Source of the DNA: Siphonodentalium dalli
Taxonomy: Eukaryota > Mollusca > Scaphopoda > Gadilida > Siphonodentaliidae
Assembly (NCBI GenBank): GCA_032622095.1
Contig: CP136066.1
Span: 101,763,319-101,827,318, forward strand
DNA length: 64,000 bases
Direction: 5' to 3'
Shown: one piece after another, positions 1 through 11,335 of the stretch
How positions within the stretch are numbered: position 1 is the stretch's first letter
How the letters are laid out: every line of letters starts with the position of its first letter
The notes under the pieces: model-generated
Told to the model about the DNA's origin: nothing
Seen by the model: only the letters and a program-made list of their open reading frames with translations
The model's database searches: none
Program-made: the position numbers and the translations under genes

Positions 1-305
1 TAACTAAAAGTTTCTCTCCCACAGTCGTGCCTTTGTGTATCTTCCACCCGTGTTGGTTTGCTATATATGAGATCTGTTTTCGCCAAGAAACTCGAATTTG
101 TTACGCCAGAGGCGCAAACATTCCAAGCGGACGGCTTGACCCATCATTAAATTCAAACGGTGAAACTTGTGACAGGTTTGGCGTGATGACATAATCTCAT
201 AGGTATGTTCGACTTTCGAAAAATGCCGAGCTGTGGTGAAGAGTGGAAGAATATTTATCAAAATTGTTGGAGGCACTGACTGCAGTATGATGTGTTCAAC
301 ATATC
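1..305. other. No feature recognised
   Basis: AT-rich single-copy-looking DNA within this window. The short minus-strand ORF (61-276) has no recognisable domain and no repeat copy here to compare with. Confidence 0.5.
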
Positions 306-550
306 GTCAGGCAAATAGGACCAAAAATAATCACATATATTCATATTGGACTTATTTGTTTCTGAAATAAGCTCATATATAGTGGACTTATAGGCTGTTA
401 TTCCGTTTTATGGCGAGCGATCCACAGTGAAGACACATTATACAGAGCGTACATCTGAGAAGTCGATTTAGGTTCATATTATAGCGCGTAAACAAGTAAT
501 GCTGACTTATTTGTGTTTTTGAAATAAGTTCAATATGAGCTTATGTTCAG
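306..550 (+). repeat. Interspersed repeat family S1, plus copy
   Basis: It matches the reverse complement of about 55050-55415. Shared blocks are 'TAGGACC', a CATATTGGACTTATTTG-like stretch, 'CTGAAATAAG' and 'CAGTGAAnACACATTATA' followed by an AGAGCGT box. That AGAGCGT box also occurs in family S2 (48367-48740, 58500-58895, 61566-61930), so S1 and S2 may be related. No target-site duplication is clear. Probably a decayed non-autonomous transposon. Confidence 0.6.
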
Positions 551-2667
551 CAGAACGGACCGTTCATTGCTTATATGTGTGCGTGAGCACATTATCATTT
601 ATTATCGAAATGATCATGTCACAAAGATCGGAATGATACATGGATACGATAGATACGATTTATTAGCTTATGTTGTCATGAATGTTATAATGTTGAAGCT
701 ATACAATACAGAACATGATAATACATAAAATACATGACGCATGGGCGGGTTGGGGGAGGGGTGTGAGTCGCGGTGCCATTTCAATGGAAATTGTGGCGTG
801 GTGTTATGGTAGTTCTAATGATGTTTTTTTTCTTAACAAAATGGGCGAAATCTAGAGTAAAGCCGCATGAGAAATATTAGGGGGTGGGGTGTTGTATCAT
901 GTGGTGGGGTGGGGTATCGTGGTTCTATAATGAAGTTTCATTGTTTGACATCAGGAACAAAATCTAGAGTATGAGAAGTAGTGCTTCCACAGGGAGCTAG
1001 GGGTTGGGAATATATACTTAGTATGTCCATATTGTAGGATGTGTATAGTTGTTCAGCTTGGCCCACAGTTAAGCCTCAGGATGTGGAGATGTGTACCAAC
1101 TCAGAGCAATCGGTCCCGAGTTGTGCAATATTGGGGTTTAAGCCAAAAATGGTATAGGATATTTTCAACAAAGAATTTCTTTGGATCTATATGGCGAAAA
1201 ATATTGAATTTCACATATCGTCATCTTAATTGTATATACAGAATCTGAACAATTATCAAGAGCCGATAAAAACACTGGATTTTAATGCATTAATTGAAAC
1301 GTTGAAAATATTATGTTCTTTTATGTCCCTTTCGGTATCAAGAACTGATAGAATAATTCATAATTTCACACAAACTACAATCATGCACCAATTAGCTTAT
1401 TTTCTTGACTCTATATATATATATGAGAGGAGGCTTCGTTTGTATCCAATGGGTCCCTGGTTCTTAACTAATGTGTCACAATAATTACCAATTCAATGTC
1501 GATACGATTTTTGGTGAATGGATTCAACAGTGTAATCCAGACGGTACAGAGTTTTTTTTTTTATGAAAGATGGAGAATGACTTCATACCAAGGGGAACCT
1601 GGAACGATGTCATCAATTAGTATCAAAGTTTGCAAAGTGTAAAATTATGACAAACGAGTGGTCAGATTAAGAGGACTGAGACATGACACTAAGTCAACAT
1701 AAAAGGTAAAAATATCATCAGAGTTCTAATCCCATGTTACCAACAGGTATATGTGGACAATGGTATATATTTCAGGATAAAACTGAAAAAGGACACGCGA
1801 TACAGAAGATGTCAAAGTTGTCCAAACCTTCAAGTGGATAACACAACACAATTATCAGGGTATAAGTTTAATGGCCATAATCTGGTTTTGTGAACCAAAG
1901 AACACGTGTCGATATACTCAGCATCCATCATGGCCGACCATTCATTGGCTGGGGATTTTATCGTTTCAGGTGTGAAATCGTGAAACTCATAAAACACCTG
2001 AAGACTAAAGGCATACTGGCTATACACTGGGCTGTAAACACTACACCAAACCAAAACGTGCTTAAATCACAATGGCCACCGTAAAAATCACGGTTACGTC
2101 ACAGCGAAAAAATCATTATAGACGTCGCCGCGGGGCATGAACGCGTTGTGGGCAAACAGTGACGTAACTGCGCGCACTGAAAGGAAAAAAATGAAGACAT
2201 TCCTTCGGAGTTACGTTACGTGTTTTCGTGATGACACGAGGCGAGTATTATTAGATCTATTAAGGTCTAATCGTATGACCGGCTGTGATTCTGGTGTTGA
2301 AATCACGTCATAGAACTTTTAGGAAGTATACTATATATGGAAAAGCCTGTTTCATTTAAATGTTTTAGACCCAAAGCACTGCTGCCACAAACGATTACTT
2401 TGACGTCAACCACCTGGATATGTGGAATTTGAAGACGATTATGAATATATCTTTTCCCTTCAGAAAATTAATCTATGATTCATAATTATTATAGGAATAA
2501 GAACATCGGTCTAAATAAACGTGAAGCGTGTGTTTTTTAAAGTTTTTTGTTGGCGTAGAATTCTCGAGCTGTCATGTTTCTAACCTTCATTTTCCTCAAA
2601 AATGAAAAAAAGGTTCGTCGACACAATGGCGTATATCCATCAATAACGCACCATTGAAGTACTTCAA
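551..2667. other. No gene recognised; weak internal duplication near 770-990
   Basis: The G-rich stretch 740-990 repeats loosely at about 112 bp ('AAATCTAGAG' at 848 and again at 960, each preceded by a GTTCTA-containing block). The rest, including ORFs at 543-728, 1039-1248 and 1890-2084, shows no domain. The box 'GCCGCGGGGCATG' near 2127 recurs near 6140. Confidence 0.4.
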
Positions 2668-2995
2668 CCTCTTCGCTGCTAAATGACGGTATGACGTCGT
2701 GTGCTGGGCTGTTGACGTTATTGGCATTTTCTAATGGGAAAATATAGCGGGAATGTCACAAGAACCATACAACTGACTCAGCTGAAAGCTATTATCGTTC
2801 ACAATCGTGGGACATCATACACTTTTTGAAACGTAGAGATACAGTTATTCCGATGCACTAATCTCTGAGTTCCAGTTATGTATAATGGCCTACTTCTAGT
2901 GTGCTGAAGTAGGTCCGTAGTACCTACGGACCATATAGCACACGGCGTGCACTTTTACGTCCGTAATAGTTACGGACGTCATAGCAGCGAAGAGG
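2668..2995. mobile_element. piggyBac-like MITE (family pB-C), 328 bp
   Basis: Terminal inverted repeats start CCTCTTCGCTGCTA at 2668 and end TAGCAGCGAAGAGG at 2995, with 14 of 14 bases paired and further imperfect pairing. The right flank is TTAA (2996-2999). The left flank is TCAA (2664-2667), one change from TTAA. Two small hairpins lie just inside the right end: GGTCCGTAG/CCTACGGACC (2911-2931) and ACGTCCGTAA/TTACGGACGT (2958-2980). CC-start TIRs with TTAA duplications are typical of the piggyBac superfamily. There is no coding capacity. Confidence 0.72.
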
Positions 2996-3897
2996 TTAAG
3001 CCAGACGTCAGCACGTCGTATAAAACCGTCACACAGGAATAGTGAAAATTGTACGAACATGCTCGACCTTACATTGCATGCATGTATATAATTTGCAAAC
3101 GATCGAGTGCCAATGACCATGACATCATCAGCATTAATCAGATGATGTATACCTACCACATGGCAATATATATACGAACATAACAATGGGCCGGTTTAGT
3201 TTTAACGCACCTGACTTGAACCTGGATAGTAAAGCTATATATATATATATATATTATATATATACACGTACATTTACTTTTAGGAACGCTATATATCTCG
3301 CTTTTTGTATATACACTTACAACTCGAAAACAGTGACAAAAATAGTTATCAATCGAAAGAAGACACGTAGCGCCTATATTTCATGTATGATTATGGGTCG
3401 CGGGAATATAGTGGTCCTCTACACTATACATTATTAATCGTATATACTGCGTTATAGTAAACAAGTTTGTCAAATCATCTATATTAGTGAGAATCACAAT
3501 GGGACATTATTGGGAAGGAACATTACGATAAAACAAACACTCTCAATGTACAATAGATAAACAAACGAAGTTTGCATGTAAGGCTCGGGTATACACTATC
3601 TCTTCGACGTCTGGGCTATATGTTGATCTTGCGGAGTTTGTTAACACGGGCCAGTACTATTGTCGTCCATGTCAAAATATTTCCTCTTCAAAATAATGAT
3701 GTCATCACAATAAGTTAACACTTCTGTTACTTTGGGGTTATGTCTGGAAACAAAGGTTCGTGGTATAGCGTGTATATGGCATGTGTTGATCGTTGGACTA
3801 TTTACCGTCGTATGTTGCTGAATTGACGTTAAACGGGCCGACACACGTATATGTGTAGAATTGAAGAAGCTGTGACTCAAAACACCTTAGAATTTTC
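2996..3897. other. No gene recognised between MITE and FB-1 arm
   Basis: AT-rich DNA with the TA tract above and short ORFs on both strands (3186-3437 +, 3641-3880 -) that show no domain. Confidence 0.4.
3237..3265. repeat. (TA)n microsatellite
   Basis: An alternating TA tract of about 28 bases with one interruption. Confidence 0.85.
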
Positions 3898-3996
3898 TAG
3901 ATCATGGCATGAATCTCTACTCTATAGGTACGCGCGTAGAGATCATATTCCACCAGTATACACAACATTGGAACTTTTAGAAGTTTTGACAATATA
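3898..3996 (+). repeat. Solo arm of foldback family FB-1
   Basis: It begins CTAGATCATGGCATGAATC and continues with CTCTACTCT, 'GTAGAGATCATATTCCACC' and a GGAACTTTTAGAAGTTTTGAC-like block, matching the outer arm of the elements at 17355-17891 and 21614-22156. The second arm is missing, so this is a truncated copy or deletion product. Confidence 0.7.
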
Positions 3997-3999
3997 CAG

Positions 4000-4590
4000 T
4001 CGAAAAAATTTCAAAACAATTCTCGAATAAATGTTGGCTGCTGGGTGTGCCGATTTGCTTTCAAATTTCAAATCCAAGATGGCTACTGGCGTCCATGTTT
4101 TTTTTTATATCGAATTTCGGAAAACAAAGTCGATGGCTCCCATCTATAGTGGTCACCCAAAAAGATCTATATGGAGTTTGGTTATGATTGGATGAGGTAT
4201 GTGGTATGTAGGGTGGGTAAGATGTTTTAGTCATGGAAAGAGTAGGTGGCTGCCGGCGTCCATATTTTTCATCGAAAATCGTTCAAATTTGATAGCTTCC
4301 ATGCATCTAGATGTGATCCTAAACAATTATGCCTGTACATTTTCAAAATAACTCTCCAATAAATGGAGGATTAAAATTCAAGATGGATTTCTGAAAAAGA
4401 GGTCACCCCGAAGATCCATATGAAGTGGACGATCGGAAGATATGACCTGTATAGGGTGTGCTAAAGAAAATTGACGACAGACGCACGCACTGACGGACGA
4501 CGGACGCCAACCCATGGCAAAAGGTAAAATTTGTCGAGTTGAGGCTAAAATGATATTATCATCTATATAGAACACTCATTGTTTTAATAC
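4000..4590. repeat. 'CAAGATGGC/GACGGACG' type interspersed repeat
   Basis: It contains 'AAGATGGCTACTGGCG' and 'GGCTGCCGGCGTCCAT' boxes, a 'GTTTGGTTATGATTGGATGAG' block and a 3' 'GACGACAGACGCACGCAC..ACGGACGACGGACGCC' tract. Diverged relatives lie at about 50740-50930 and 51480-51660. I associate this style of repeat with bivalve and other marine invertebrate genomes, from memory. Its class is unknown. Confidence 0.5.
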
Positions 4591-4740
4591 TTCAAGTATA
4601 GATTCATTTTGACAGGAGTGTTTGTTTTTGTCTTTGAAACCAGATAGAATTTAAGTGTTCCAGATTGTAGAAGCGGTATATTGACCATCAAAATAACCAA
4701 TGTTTCTATATAGTATATAGTTAAGTGCGCTAGATCTTAA

Positions 4741-5102
4741 AGTGATGTGAAACACTCCAGCAGGGCGATCGAATGGAACTAGAGAATAATATTGTTCTAT
4801 GTAGTAATTTTTACAAATTTATATCAAAATTGACAACACACACAGTCATTCTTATATATATCAATTTAATGCAGTGACTCTCGTTGACGAAATTGTTTTT
4901 GTCAGTTTATCGCAGATGCGTTCCGAATCGAGTAGCAAATATTTACAATTGAGTGTATAGTTCAAACGATGTTTTCTATGGAGTGGTCGTTTTGCTTCAG
5001 ATTATCGGTGATGTTAGTAGAATGTTACATGCCTCCAGTTGGCATAGTGCCTGAATACTAACTTATCAGTTTTACGCATCCGAACAAGTACATAATATGT
5101 CT
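4741..5102 (+). mobile_element. TTAA-flanked non-autonomous element, family D, copy 1
   Basis: It starts AGTGATGTGAAACACTCC and ends ACATAATATGTCT. TTAA is present on both sides (4737-4740 and 5103-5106). It matches 46088-46474 (+) and 24474-24840 (-), including a 'GCAGTGACT' core block. The terminal inverted repeat is very short (AG/CT plus scattered pairs), so superfamily assignment is uncertain. The TTAA duplication suggests piggyBac or Kolobok. No coding capacity. Confidence 0.75.
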
Positions 5103-5203
5103 TTAAATAGTCCAATTTGGTTTGAAACTGCTGCTTTATTTGTGGAAGATTTAGCATTGAAAAAAAATAAATGGCGAAACCAAATAACTCTGCGTCACAT
5201 TAA

Positions 5204-5567
5204 AGGGGACTGCACACTAAATACGTCCATTTATGGACCCTCTCCCTTTATACTCTACAGAATATTTGCAACAAATGAATGAATTTGAGTCATGGATTAG
5301 TGCAAAAATACACCCATGTGCTCTATGAACGATACAAACAACATAGTAAATTATAAGAAAATGAGTTTATGACTCGAGTCATTTATATTCAACAGAATCG
5401 AGTCATAAACTCATTTTCATTATAATTGCTATGTTGTTTGTATCGTTCGTAGAGCACATGCGTGTATTTTGCACTGATCCATGGCTCAAATGTTTTGTTT
5501 AATATATTATGTTGAGTATAAAACGAGATGGTCCCATAAATGGCTGCATTTAGTGCACAGTCCCCCT
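5204..5567. mobile_element. Foldback MITE with TTAA duplication, 364 bp (T2/Kolobok-like)
   Basis: The element is almost entirely one inverted repeat. The left arm (5204-5384) pairs with the right arm (5393-5567), including GACTCGAGTC/GAATCGAGTC-type sequence at the centre and AGGGGACTGCAC/GTGCACAGTCCCCCT at the ends. TTAA flanks both sides (5200-5203, 5568-5571). The TTAAAGGRR-type boundary resembles T2 MITEs linked to the Kolobok superfamily, from memory. The ORFs over it (5097-5282, 5389-5700) are by-products of the arms. Confidence 0.8.
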
Positions 5568-6016
5568 TTAATACATATATTTGCAGTCGGTAAATTGTGT
5601 AATGTGTCGCGTCGGCTAGTTGCAGAGCCCGGAAGGCCCAACATTCAATGAATTGATAGTGAAAGTGACTTTCATGCACACCGATATTTATCTTCACCAA
5701 CAGACCTTTGAGTCTACCCGACTAACTCGTCCTAATGGAATAGGACACAAAATCAAATTGACATTATTTGTGTAAACATAACATTGAAACCGATTATTTC
5801 AGCGTCAATTTTCGGACCAATTGAGCTAATCGGCTAATCCGATTGAAAACGGAGTTAATATTTGGAAAACTTTAGAAGTTTCATCGGGAAACAAGAGTAA
5901 GCTGGTTACCACCCCATTCTAGGCGGCGTTTCTGATCCCAGCAGGCAAAGGAATAAATTAATAGTGTAAATGGCCGATGCGAAAAAAATCCCTATTGCTA
6001 CAATAGAAATGATAAC

Positions 6017-6118
6017 AGGCTATCAGACGATTTCATTCAACTGTTACTGAATGAAATGTCCAGCGAGGGATGGACTCGCTGAAATATTCATCAGTCGTCT
6101 GATATCTCAATAAAGCCT
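6017..6118. repeat. Nested inverted repeats that can fold as a three-way junction
   Basis: The outer stem ATCAGACGA (6022-6030) pairs with TCGTCTGAT (6095-6103), extended by AGGCT/AGCCT. Inside lie two separate hairpins: TTTCATTCA/TGAATGAAA (6031-6039/6048-6056, 8-nt loop) and CAGCGAG/CTCGCTG (6061-6067/6075-6081, 7-nt loop). Every stem in these spans is perfect. It could be an RNA fold, a cruciform or a tiny MITE. No second copy was found here. Confidence 0.6.
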
Positions 6119-6285
6119 ATAACAGAATGGTAAATCCTTGCCGCGGGGCATGTGATAATTGTTGTCTGGTATCAGCACCTGCAAACAGACTGCATTGCGA
6201 AATGAAAACCGACACTTAGAGATGACTCCGACAGTGTCATGCACGCTACATTCCGGTATAGTCAGTTAGATCAATAGATAATCAC

Positions 6286-6779
6286 ACGAATCTCCACTCT
6301 GGCTACGCCCATAGATCATACTGCATGCACTAGTTCAAAATTTGGGAACTTTTGGATGTTCTGACGCAGAGCTTTATAGCATTGAAATAAAAACATATTT
6401 CTGAAATAATACCTGTTCCTTAATAATGCATTCCACAGTAGGCGGATGTCCCAGCTCAAGATTGCATGATTTATATGACTTGTGTGTGCCAATATAGCTT
6501 TTCGCTTACAATCATTGAATTTCTCCAGGGTAATCAATTCAATGTTTATTGAACAATTGGCACATAAACTCGCCTAAATCATGAAATCTTGATTTGAGAC
6601 CACCACATACAGTGAAATAGATTATGAAGGAACAGGTATATCCTGCGTTATTTGTTCAGTTTTGTTAAGTTCTCCGTCAGAACAGGTCAGAACATCAAAA
6701 ATTTCACATGCACGTTTTGAACTGGTTGTGTATTATCTTTATACGAGCATATAGGCAGAGTAGAGATTCATGACAGTAT
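6286..6779. mobile_element. Foldback element FB-1, diverged copy
   Basis: It is the same layout as 17355-17891 and 21614-22156. The left outer block is 'CGAATCTCCACTCTGGCTACGCCC' with ATAGATCATA. 'CCTGTTCCTTAATAATGCATTCCAC' lies mid-arm, and a mirrored right arm ends 'GGCAGAGTAGAGATTCATGAC'. Arms are more decayed than in the other copies. No coding capacity. Superfamily unknown. Confidence 0.75.
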
Positions 6780-8054
6780 TTAATTCAGGCAGTCAGGATG
6801 TTTCAGATTTTTGCATGTATGTCATGTATGTGATTTATAGTAAGTTAAAGCGACATGAAACTAAACCTAGTTATCATTGGTTGTTTTTGTAGAGAATATG
6901 TCGATTAATAATATATAGAATATTAATTTGGACATTTTATATTAAATTCAGCTGCCGTTTCCACCAAATTAAAGTGGCGTTTCGTGCATGTGGCCTTGTG
7001 ACCATGGTGGCATTACGTCCGGTATACCGTTACGGAAATAAGGGACCGATGTATTTCTTTGAGGCGATAAGTTATGTGATCCCAAAAAGATTATACGATT
7101 CTACGAATCCGTAAGCTGCAGAGGATGACAAAAGCGTGTCTAATAGTTTATTAAACTTTTTCCAAGCAAATATGTCTCCTTGTTTGGATCCAATGGAAAG
7201 CAGAGAAAGAAAAAGGAGGACTCACAAAGAAATGAAAAAAGAAAGAAAAAGAAGGTGCACCTTTAATAATCTGATGCTGCATACCCCGCACACAAAGGAT
7301 AACTCTAGAATGATAAACGCTAACATCGTCATTTGCCCCTCTTTTGAAAGCGGTCATCTGGCGAACCTATATACATTCATTCAGATCCTATAACCCATGG
7401 CTGAAATATATGCCCAGAGGTATGCACAGACGGACTACGTCAATCCAGTATATGAAGAAAAAAAAGAAGGAATTTGTAGACGAGAAACCCAGTCCTCGAA
7501 ATTTTAAAACGCTAGTGTGCACTAAACAAAGAAATCGCAGTAATTCTAAACCCCTCCAACATGTTTGCAATTGTAATTATGCACCTATACACCTACACCT
7601 GTCAAAGACTAATCTTCATTTGTAATTAGTATTATAGCAGGTGTAAATTTCTGATCGTCGATTAATAGCGGTTGTTGAAGGTAAATTCTGGAGGTAAACA
7701 AACCTATTTGTTTATTAAGTTGTGTTTTGTCAGTCTATTTATAAGACATGACATGTAAGCGCATTATGGGATTAGCATATATGCAGTGGTTCTTACATAT
7801 ATGCAAAGGACACCGGAGGACAAACGTTTAACTATATATATCAGCACTAATGCATATGTCTTGTTACGTGAGCTCAATCAATAGCCACAATGATAGATGT
7901 GCATGTATACACATACACTGTACACCAGTATATACTGGTACAAATATATACATTTGCGAAAACCATGTGATGCTCAACAGCAATGTCTGTATACATGGGT
8001 GATATGTATTGAACACAAATACAAGTGAATTGAACATCAATTCAAGTCATGTAA
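6780..8054. other. No gene recognised
   Basis: It holds overlapping short ORFs (7136-7393 +, 7344-7625 +, 7151-7357 -). These are lysine-rich because of AAGAAA-type purine runs and have no domain. Otherwise AT-rich DNA with scattered TATATA. Confidence 0.4.
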
Positions 8055-8270
8055 AATTTTAATTTTATCACATAATTAACCCACAAAAACAGCTTCATAA
8101 TTATTGGTAAGACACACGTGTAATATTAGCGCGTGTGATGACGTCACGCCATTATTTAAATGACTTGCGATTGCTGAAGTTTATAATTGTTGTTTTCGAT
8201 GAATACTTCGCGTTGCTTCGCGTTTATTTGATCATGTGATAAAAGGTATCTCAAACTCGTTCTATATGTG
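8055..8270 (+). repeat. Interspersed repeat family R, copy 1
   Basis: It matches 25867-26075 over about 210 bp: 'TTATCACATAATT', 'CTTCATAATTAT', 'GATGACGTCACG', 'ACTTGCGAT', 'TTGTTGTTTTCGATGAATA', 'CATGTGATAAAAGGTATCTC'. The ends carry an inverted TTATCACATAAT/ATNATGTGATAA motif, consistent with a short TIR element. TGACGTCA inside is a CRE-like octamer but is shared repeat sequence. Confidence 0.68.
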
Positions 8271-8391
8271 TTTCCAAACCTGACCCAACTTTCCGGTTGT
8301 CGTGAATGTCTTATGCTGTTCAGATGGCAAATTTGTGCGAAAATTCAGTGCAACAGACAGCGGCCGTCTATATATATATGAAGATTTTCCT

Positions 8392-8660
8392 TAAATTTTG
8401 CCAGGCAATTTTGTCAGCTGTGCGCTGGTGCAGCATTACAAATCCTGTGCCAGTGTATTCTCTTATATATGCGAGTATCCCATAGGGAACACCTCATATA
8501 TAAGAGAACAAACTGGCTTACAAGGTCAAGGTAATTATTGTTAGGCAAATGCATTCTCTTATATATGAGACGCGACCTATGCTCGACTCGCATATATAAG
8601 AGAATGTATTGGCACAGGGTTTTCGTAAAATTTCAGGGAGCTCCAGTTATGGAGGAGAAA
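8392..8660. mobile_element. Palindromic MITE family pB-A, decayed copy without minisatellite core
   Basis: Two palindromic blocks carry the family signature TCTTATATATGCGAG and its complement (8460-8510 and 8550-8605), separated by 'CTTACAAGGTCAAGGTAATTA' plus TTGTTAGG. The outer parts 'CATTACAAATCCTGTGCC' and 'GGCACAGGGTTTTCGTAAAA' match the intact copy at 27858-28373. The terminal CCCTTTCA/TTAA motif is lost on both sides. Confidence 0.7.
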
Positions 8661-9224
8661 AACACAGGGATATATATTGCATACTTTTGATTGATGTATT
8701 GGAGGTTTATTGTTTTATCGCTGTATTATATAATTGAAATGCCACGAGTTATTGCGCGATTGATTCTTACCAGATCATTGAAGACTGATTTCAGGAAATT
8801 ATCAGTTGTATGACAACTTATGGAATTCCATAGATCTCACAACATATTTAGTTAACTGCTAGGCATGTGCTTTTCATGAGTCTGTGCAGTTTGGCGTTCA
8901 TAGTCTAGAAACAGACTACAACACTCTACTTATTCGAGATTTGCCTGCAAAATTTGTCAGGCAAATTTCATTTCATGACAATCGAATATAGAGGATATAT
9001 TGAAAATAATTAGAGGTATGGTACTGTCTCAGTGGGACTAAGGATACACATCGGATTGCATTTGGGCTATATTAAGGGTAGCCATATTAACATATTTGTT
9101 TTGTTTTTTTTTTCGAAAAGAGAACACAAGGACAAGCTCGGACAAAATTATGCATGTTGCGAAAAAAATGTCATGTACTAAATATCTGTGCCATGATAAA
9201 AACAATTGACTGACAAATGCAGGA
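8661..9224. other. No gene; one hairpin
   Basis: AT-rich. TTTGCCTG/CAGGCAAA around 8940-8967 forms an 8-bp hairpin. No coding signature. Confidence 0.4.
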
Positions 9225-9302
9225 ATACAAGCTCAGACAAAGTTGCGTTCACCGACGGACGGACAGACGACCGGACGACTAGACGGAGACGGGCACACGG
9301 AT
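9225..9302. repeat. 'GGACGGACAGACG' low-complexity repeat tract
   Basis: 'ACGGACGGACAGACGACCGG' is followed by a similar tract and 'GATGGTCAAGCTGATTC'. The motif is similar to the 3' part of the repeat at 4000-4590. Confidence 0.55.
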
Positions 9303-9916
9303 GGTCAAGCTGATTCATATATACCCCTTCCTAACGGATATAAACATGCCGAACCATAAAGATCCGCAATACAAAAACAAGACAAAACAGATGACAATAA
9401 ATGTAAATAAAAAGAAAAGTAGAACAGATCGAAGATTGGAATCATGTTTGGCGATTGTTTCGATGTCACAGCCACGTGGAAGTGGCATTCGAGTCAGAGA
9501 GAATTGACTTTTATCGAAATCTAAGTATTAATGGCTTTCAATCGTTAGAACCAAATCATTTCTGATATGGGGTTAAATGCATATCTAACCCCAGGACCAC
9601 TATACTATTTTTCGCATTACTCAATCTTTCTTAGCTAAACAAAGCGTTTTGAACAAACCCATGTATCATGGTAAATTTCACCATTCATATTTCAAACTCA
9701 CTGAATTCTAGGCTTTTCTTCATAACCGAGATTAGAATACAGATGAAAACCCGACATCGGCAGCAGACGTACACTCTTCACTGCTCTTTATAACACTTTG
9801 TGCTATATCTGCTATATGTATTTTTATGTATGTTCCATGATTGTATCAGGAGAGGGGCAAGTTTGTAAGTTTTGTAAGTTTTGCCCCGATCCCTGTATAT
9901 TATCTTTCTAGATGCA
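9303..9916. other. No gene; hairpin at 9850-9890
   Basis: GGGGCAAGTTTG..TTTTGCCCC forms a hairpin interrupted by a duplicated TAAGTTTTG. The ORF at 9301-9507 has no recognisable domain. Confidence 0.4.
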
Positions 9917-9920
9917 TTAA

Positions 9921-10347
9921 ATGGACATGGCTCATTCGAACCTCCAAATTTTTGTCTATGTAATTTGGAGCGACGGATACGATAGGTTGATACATAAACG
10001 AACTATTGATATAGCGGCTTCGTATGCTCTGCCAAAGTCACAGCCATTTTACAGCCGTTTTCATCTTTTCGCCAGAAGTAAGATAAACGCTCTTTATTGC
10101 TACCATATCAGGAATGGACTACCACGGAACGCTCTTTTCTGTTCCATGTCGTGCAAATGGCTGTTTTGTGTTTGGGACCCAAACACCGTATTCACAGTTG
10201 TATTTTTCATTACTTCAATGCGTCTTTTTGGGTTACACAATGCTCGTAGAAAGGTAGTTCACATATTTATCGACCTATTTCGATACTGAGAAAATTCAAA
10301 AGCGCATATTATTATGTGTATTTTTGAGCGCAAACCGCCATGTGGCT
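9921..10347 (+). mobile_element. TTAA-flanked element family H, copy 1, 427 bp
   Basis: Flanked by TTAA at 9917-9920 and 10348-10351. It starts ATGGACATGGCTCATTCGA and ends AAACCGCCATGTGGCT, with an imperfect GACATGGC/GCCATGTG terminal pairing. It is homologous along its length to 40446-40866. The shared core is 'AAACGCTCTTTATT' then 'CTACCATATCAGGAAT'. The 122-aa ORF inside is not kept in the other copy, so it is not treated as a gene. Confidence 0.76.
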
Positions 10348-10401
10348 TTAAAATATGCTTAAGGAAAATCAGAGGACTAAACGGCATAGGGTATAATAGA
10401 T

Positions 10402-10585
10402 TAACACCATTGCCATTCAGGGTCGAGTTGCCAAAGAAGGACTACTACTCCCAGTACACCGAAAGCAGATGTCGACGCCGGATATTATTATAACACCATT
10501 GCAGTATATCAGGGTTCGAGTTGCCAAAGAAGGACTACTACTACCAGTACAATGAAAGCAGATGTCGACGCCGGATATTATAACA
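10402..10585. repeat. 89/90-bp tandem duplication
   Basis: 'TAACACC' starts repeat at 10402, 10491 and 10581. Each unit contains GAGTTGCCAAAGAAGGACTA then 'AGCAGATGTCGACGCCGGAT'. On the minus strand this reads as two near-identical 30-residue blocks (ORF 10417-10629), which follows from a unit close to a multiple of 3 and is not evidence of a gene. Confidence 0.85.
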
Positions 10586-10812
10586 CCCTTGCTACCAACC
10601 ATCGAATTATTCTGTTGAATTAGAAACATTCGTTGCTATTGACTCTTCTGCCGAGACGTTATTTCTGCTTCGTCATTGACCAAGAGGAAGAACTCTAATA
10701 ACACCGATAACATTTCATCAGTGAAGCATTGGGCTGCGTGCTGCTCGCATAACAGATAGGCCCGAGGTTACAATCAGTGGTGTAATGTTTTCCAGATATA
10801 TGTCTCAGTTAA

Positions 10813-11331
10813 AGATACGGGCGGCGTTGGCGGTGGGTATGCTGATAAAATATTCACCTCCGTCAAAATCCGCCATAAACAGAAAGAATAGTAAAATATA
10901 GACAGACTTTGTTCTTACACCAATCAGGAATATGGCATAAATAGTATGTTATTGTAAATTTTCCCCTTTGTTATGTAAACAAAAGCAAAAAACGTTACGT
11001 TACCTGGTTTTTAGTTTAGATCCGGATATGGTAAACATAAAGAGCGTTATCTGTTATTGTTGTCCGGATATGGAAATAATATAGAGCGTTTATATCATTT
11101 TTGTGTGATTAACCAATAGAATTGCGCTGTGTTATGTAAACAGAAGCACAACCTCTGTAACACGAGCTGGCTCTTGTTTACGTACACCATCGTACGTCTT
11201 GACGACAATATACTATTTACGCGCTGATTATGTTTGGCATATGAACAAAACTATATATATTTTAATATTCCTTCTGTTGATGGCGATTTGAACAAATCTG
11301 AATATTTCTGCAACGAACGCCGCCCGTGCCT
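10813..11331 (+). mobile_element. TTAA-flanked element family K, copy 1, 519 bp
   Basis: It starts AGATACGGGCGGCG and ends CGCCGCCCGTGCCT, flanked by TTAA (10809-10812, 11332-11335). Terminal pairing AGGYACGGGCGGCG is strong. It is nearly the same as 42104-42622 (also 519 bp) and diverged from 34517-35009 and 57768-58261. The TTAA duplication with AGG-type ends suggests Kolobok or a T2-like MITE. The interior repeats 'TATGGTAAACATAAAGAGCG', with no coding capacity. Confidence 0.85.
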
Positions 11332-11335
11332 TTAA

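Noticed and set aside
8130-8150. CRE-like TGACGTCA octamer as a promoter element
   Set aside because: It is part of repeat family R (also at 25950), and no transcription unit is seen next to it.
9921-10289. 122-aa ORF starting at an element end
   Set aside because: The homologous element at 40446-40866 does not keep the frame.
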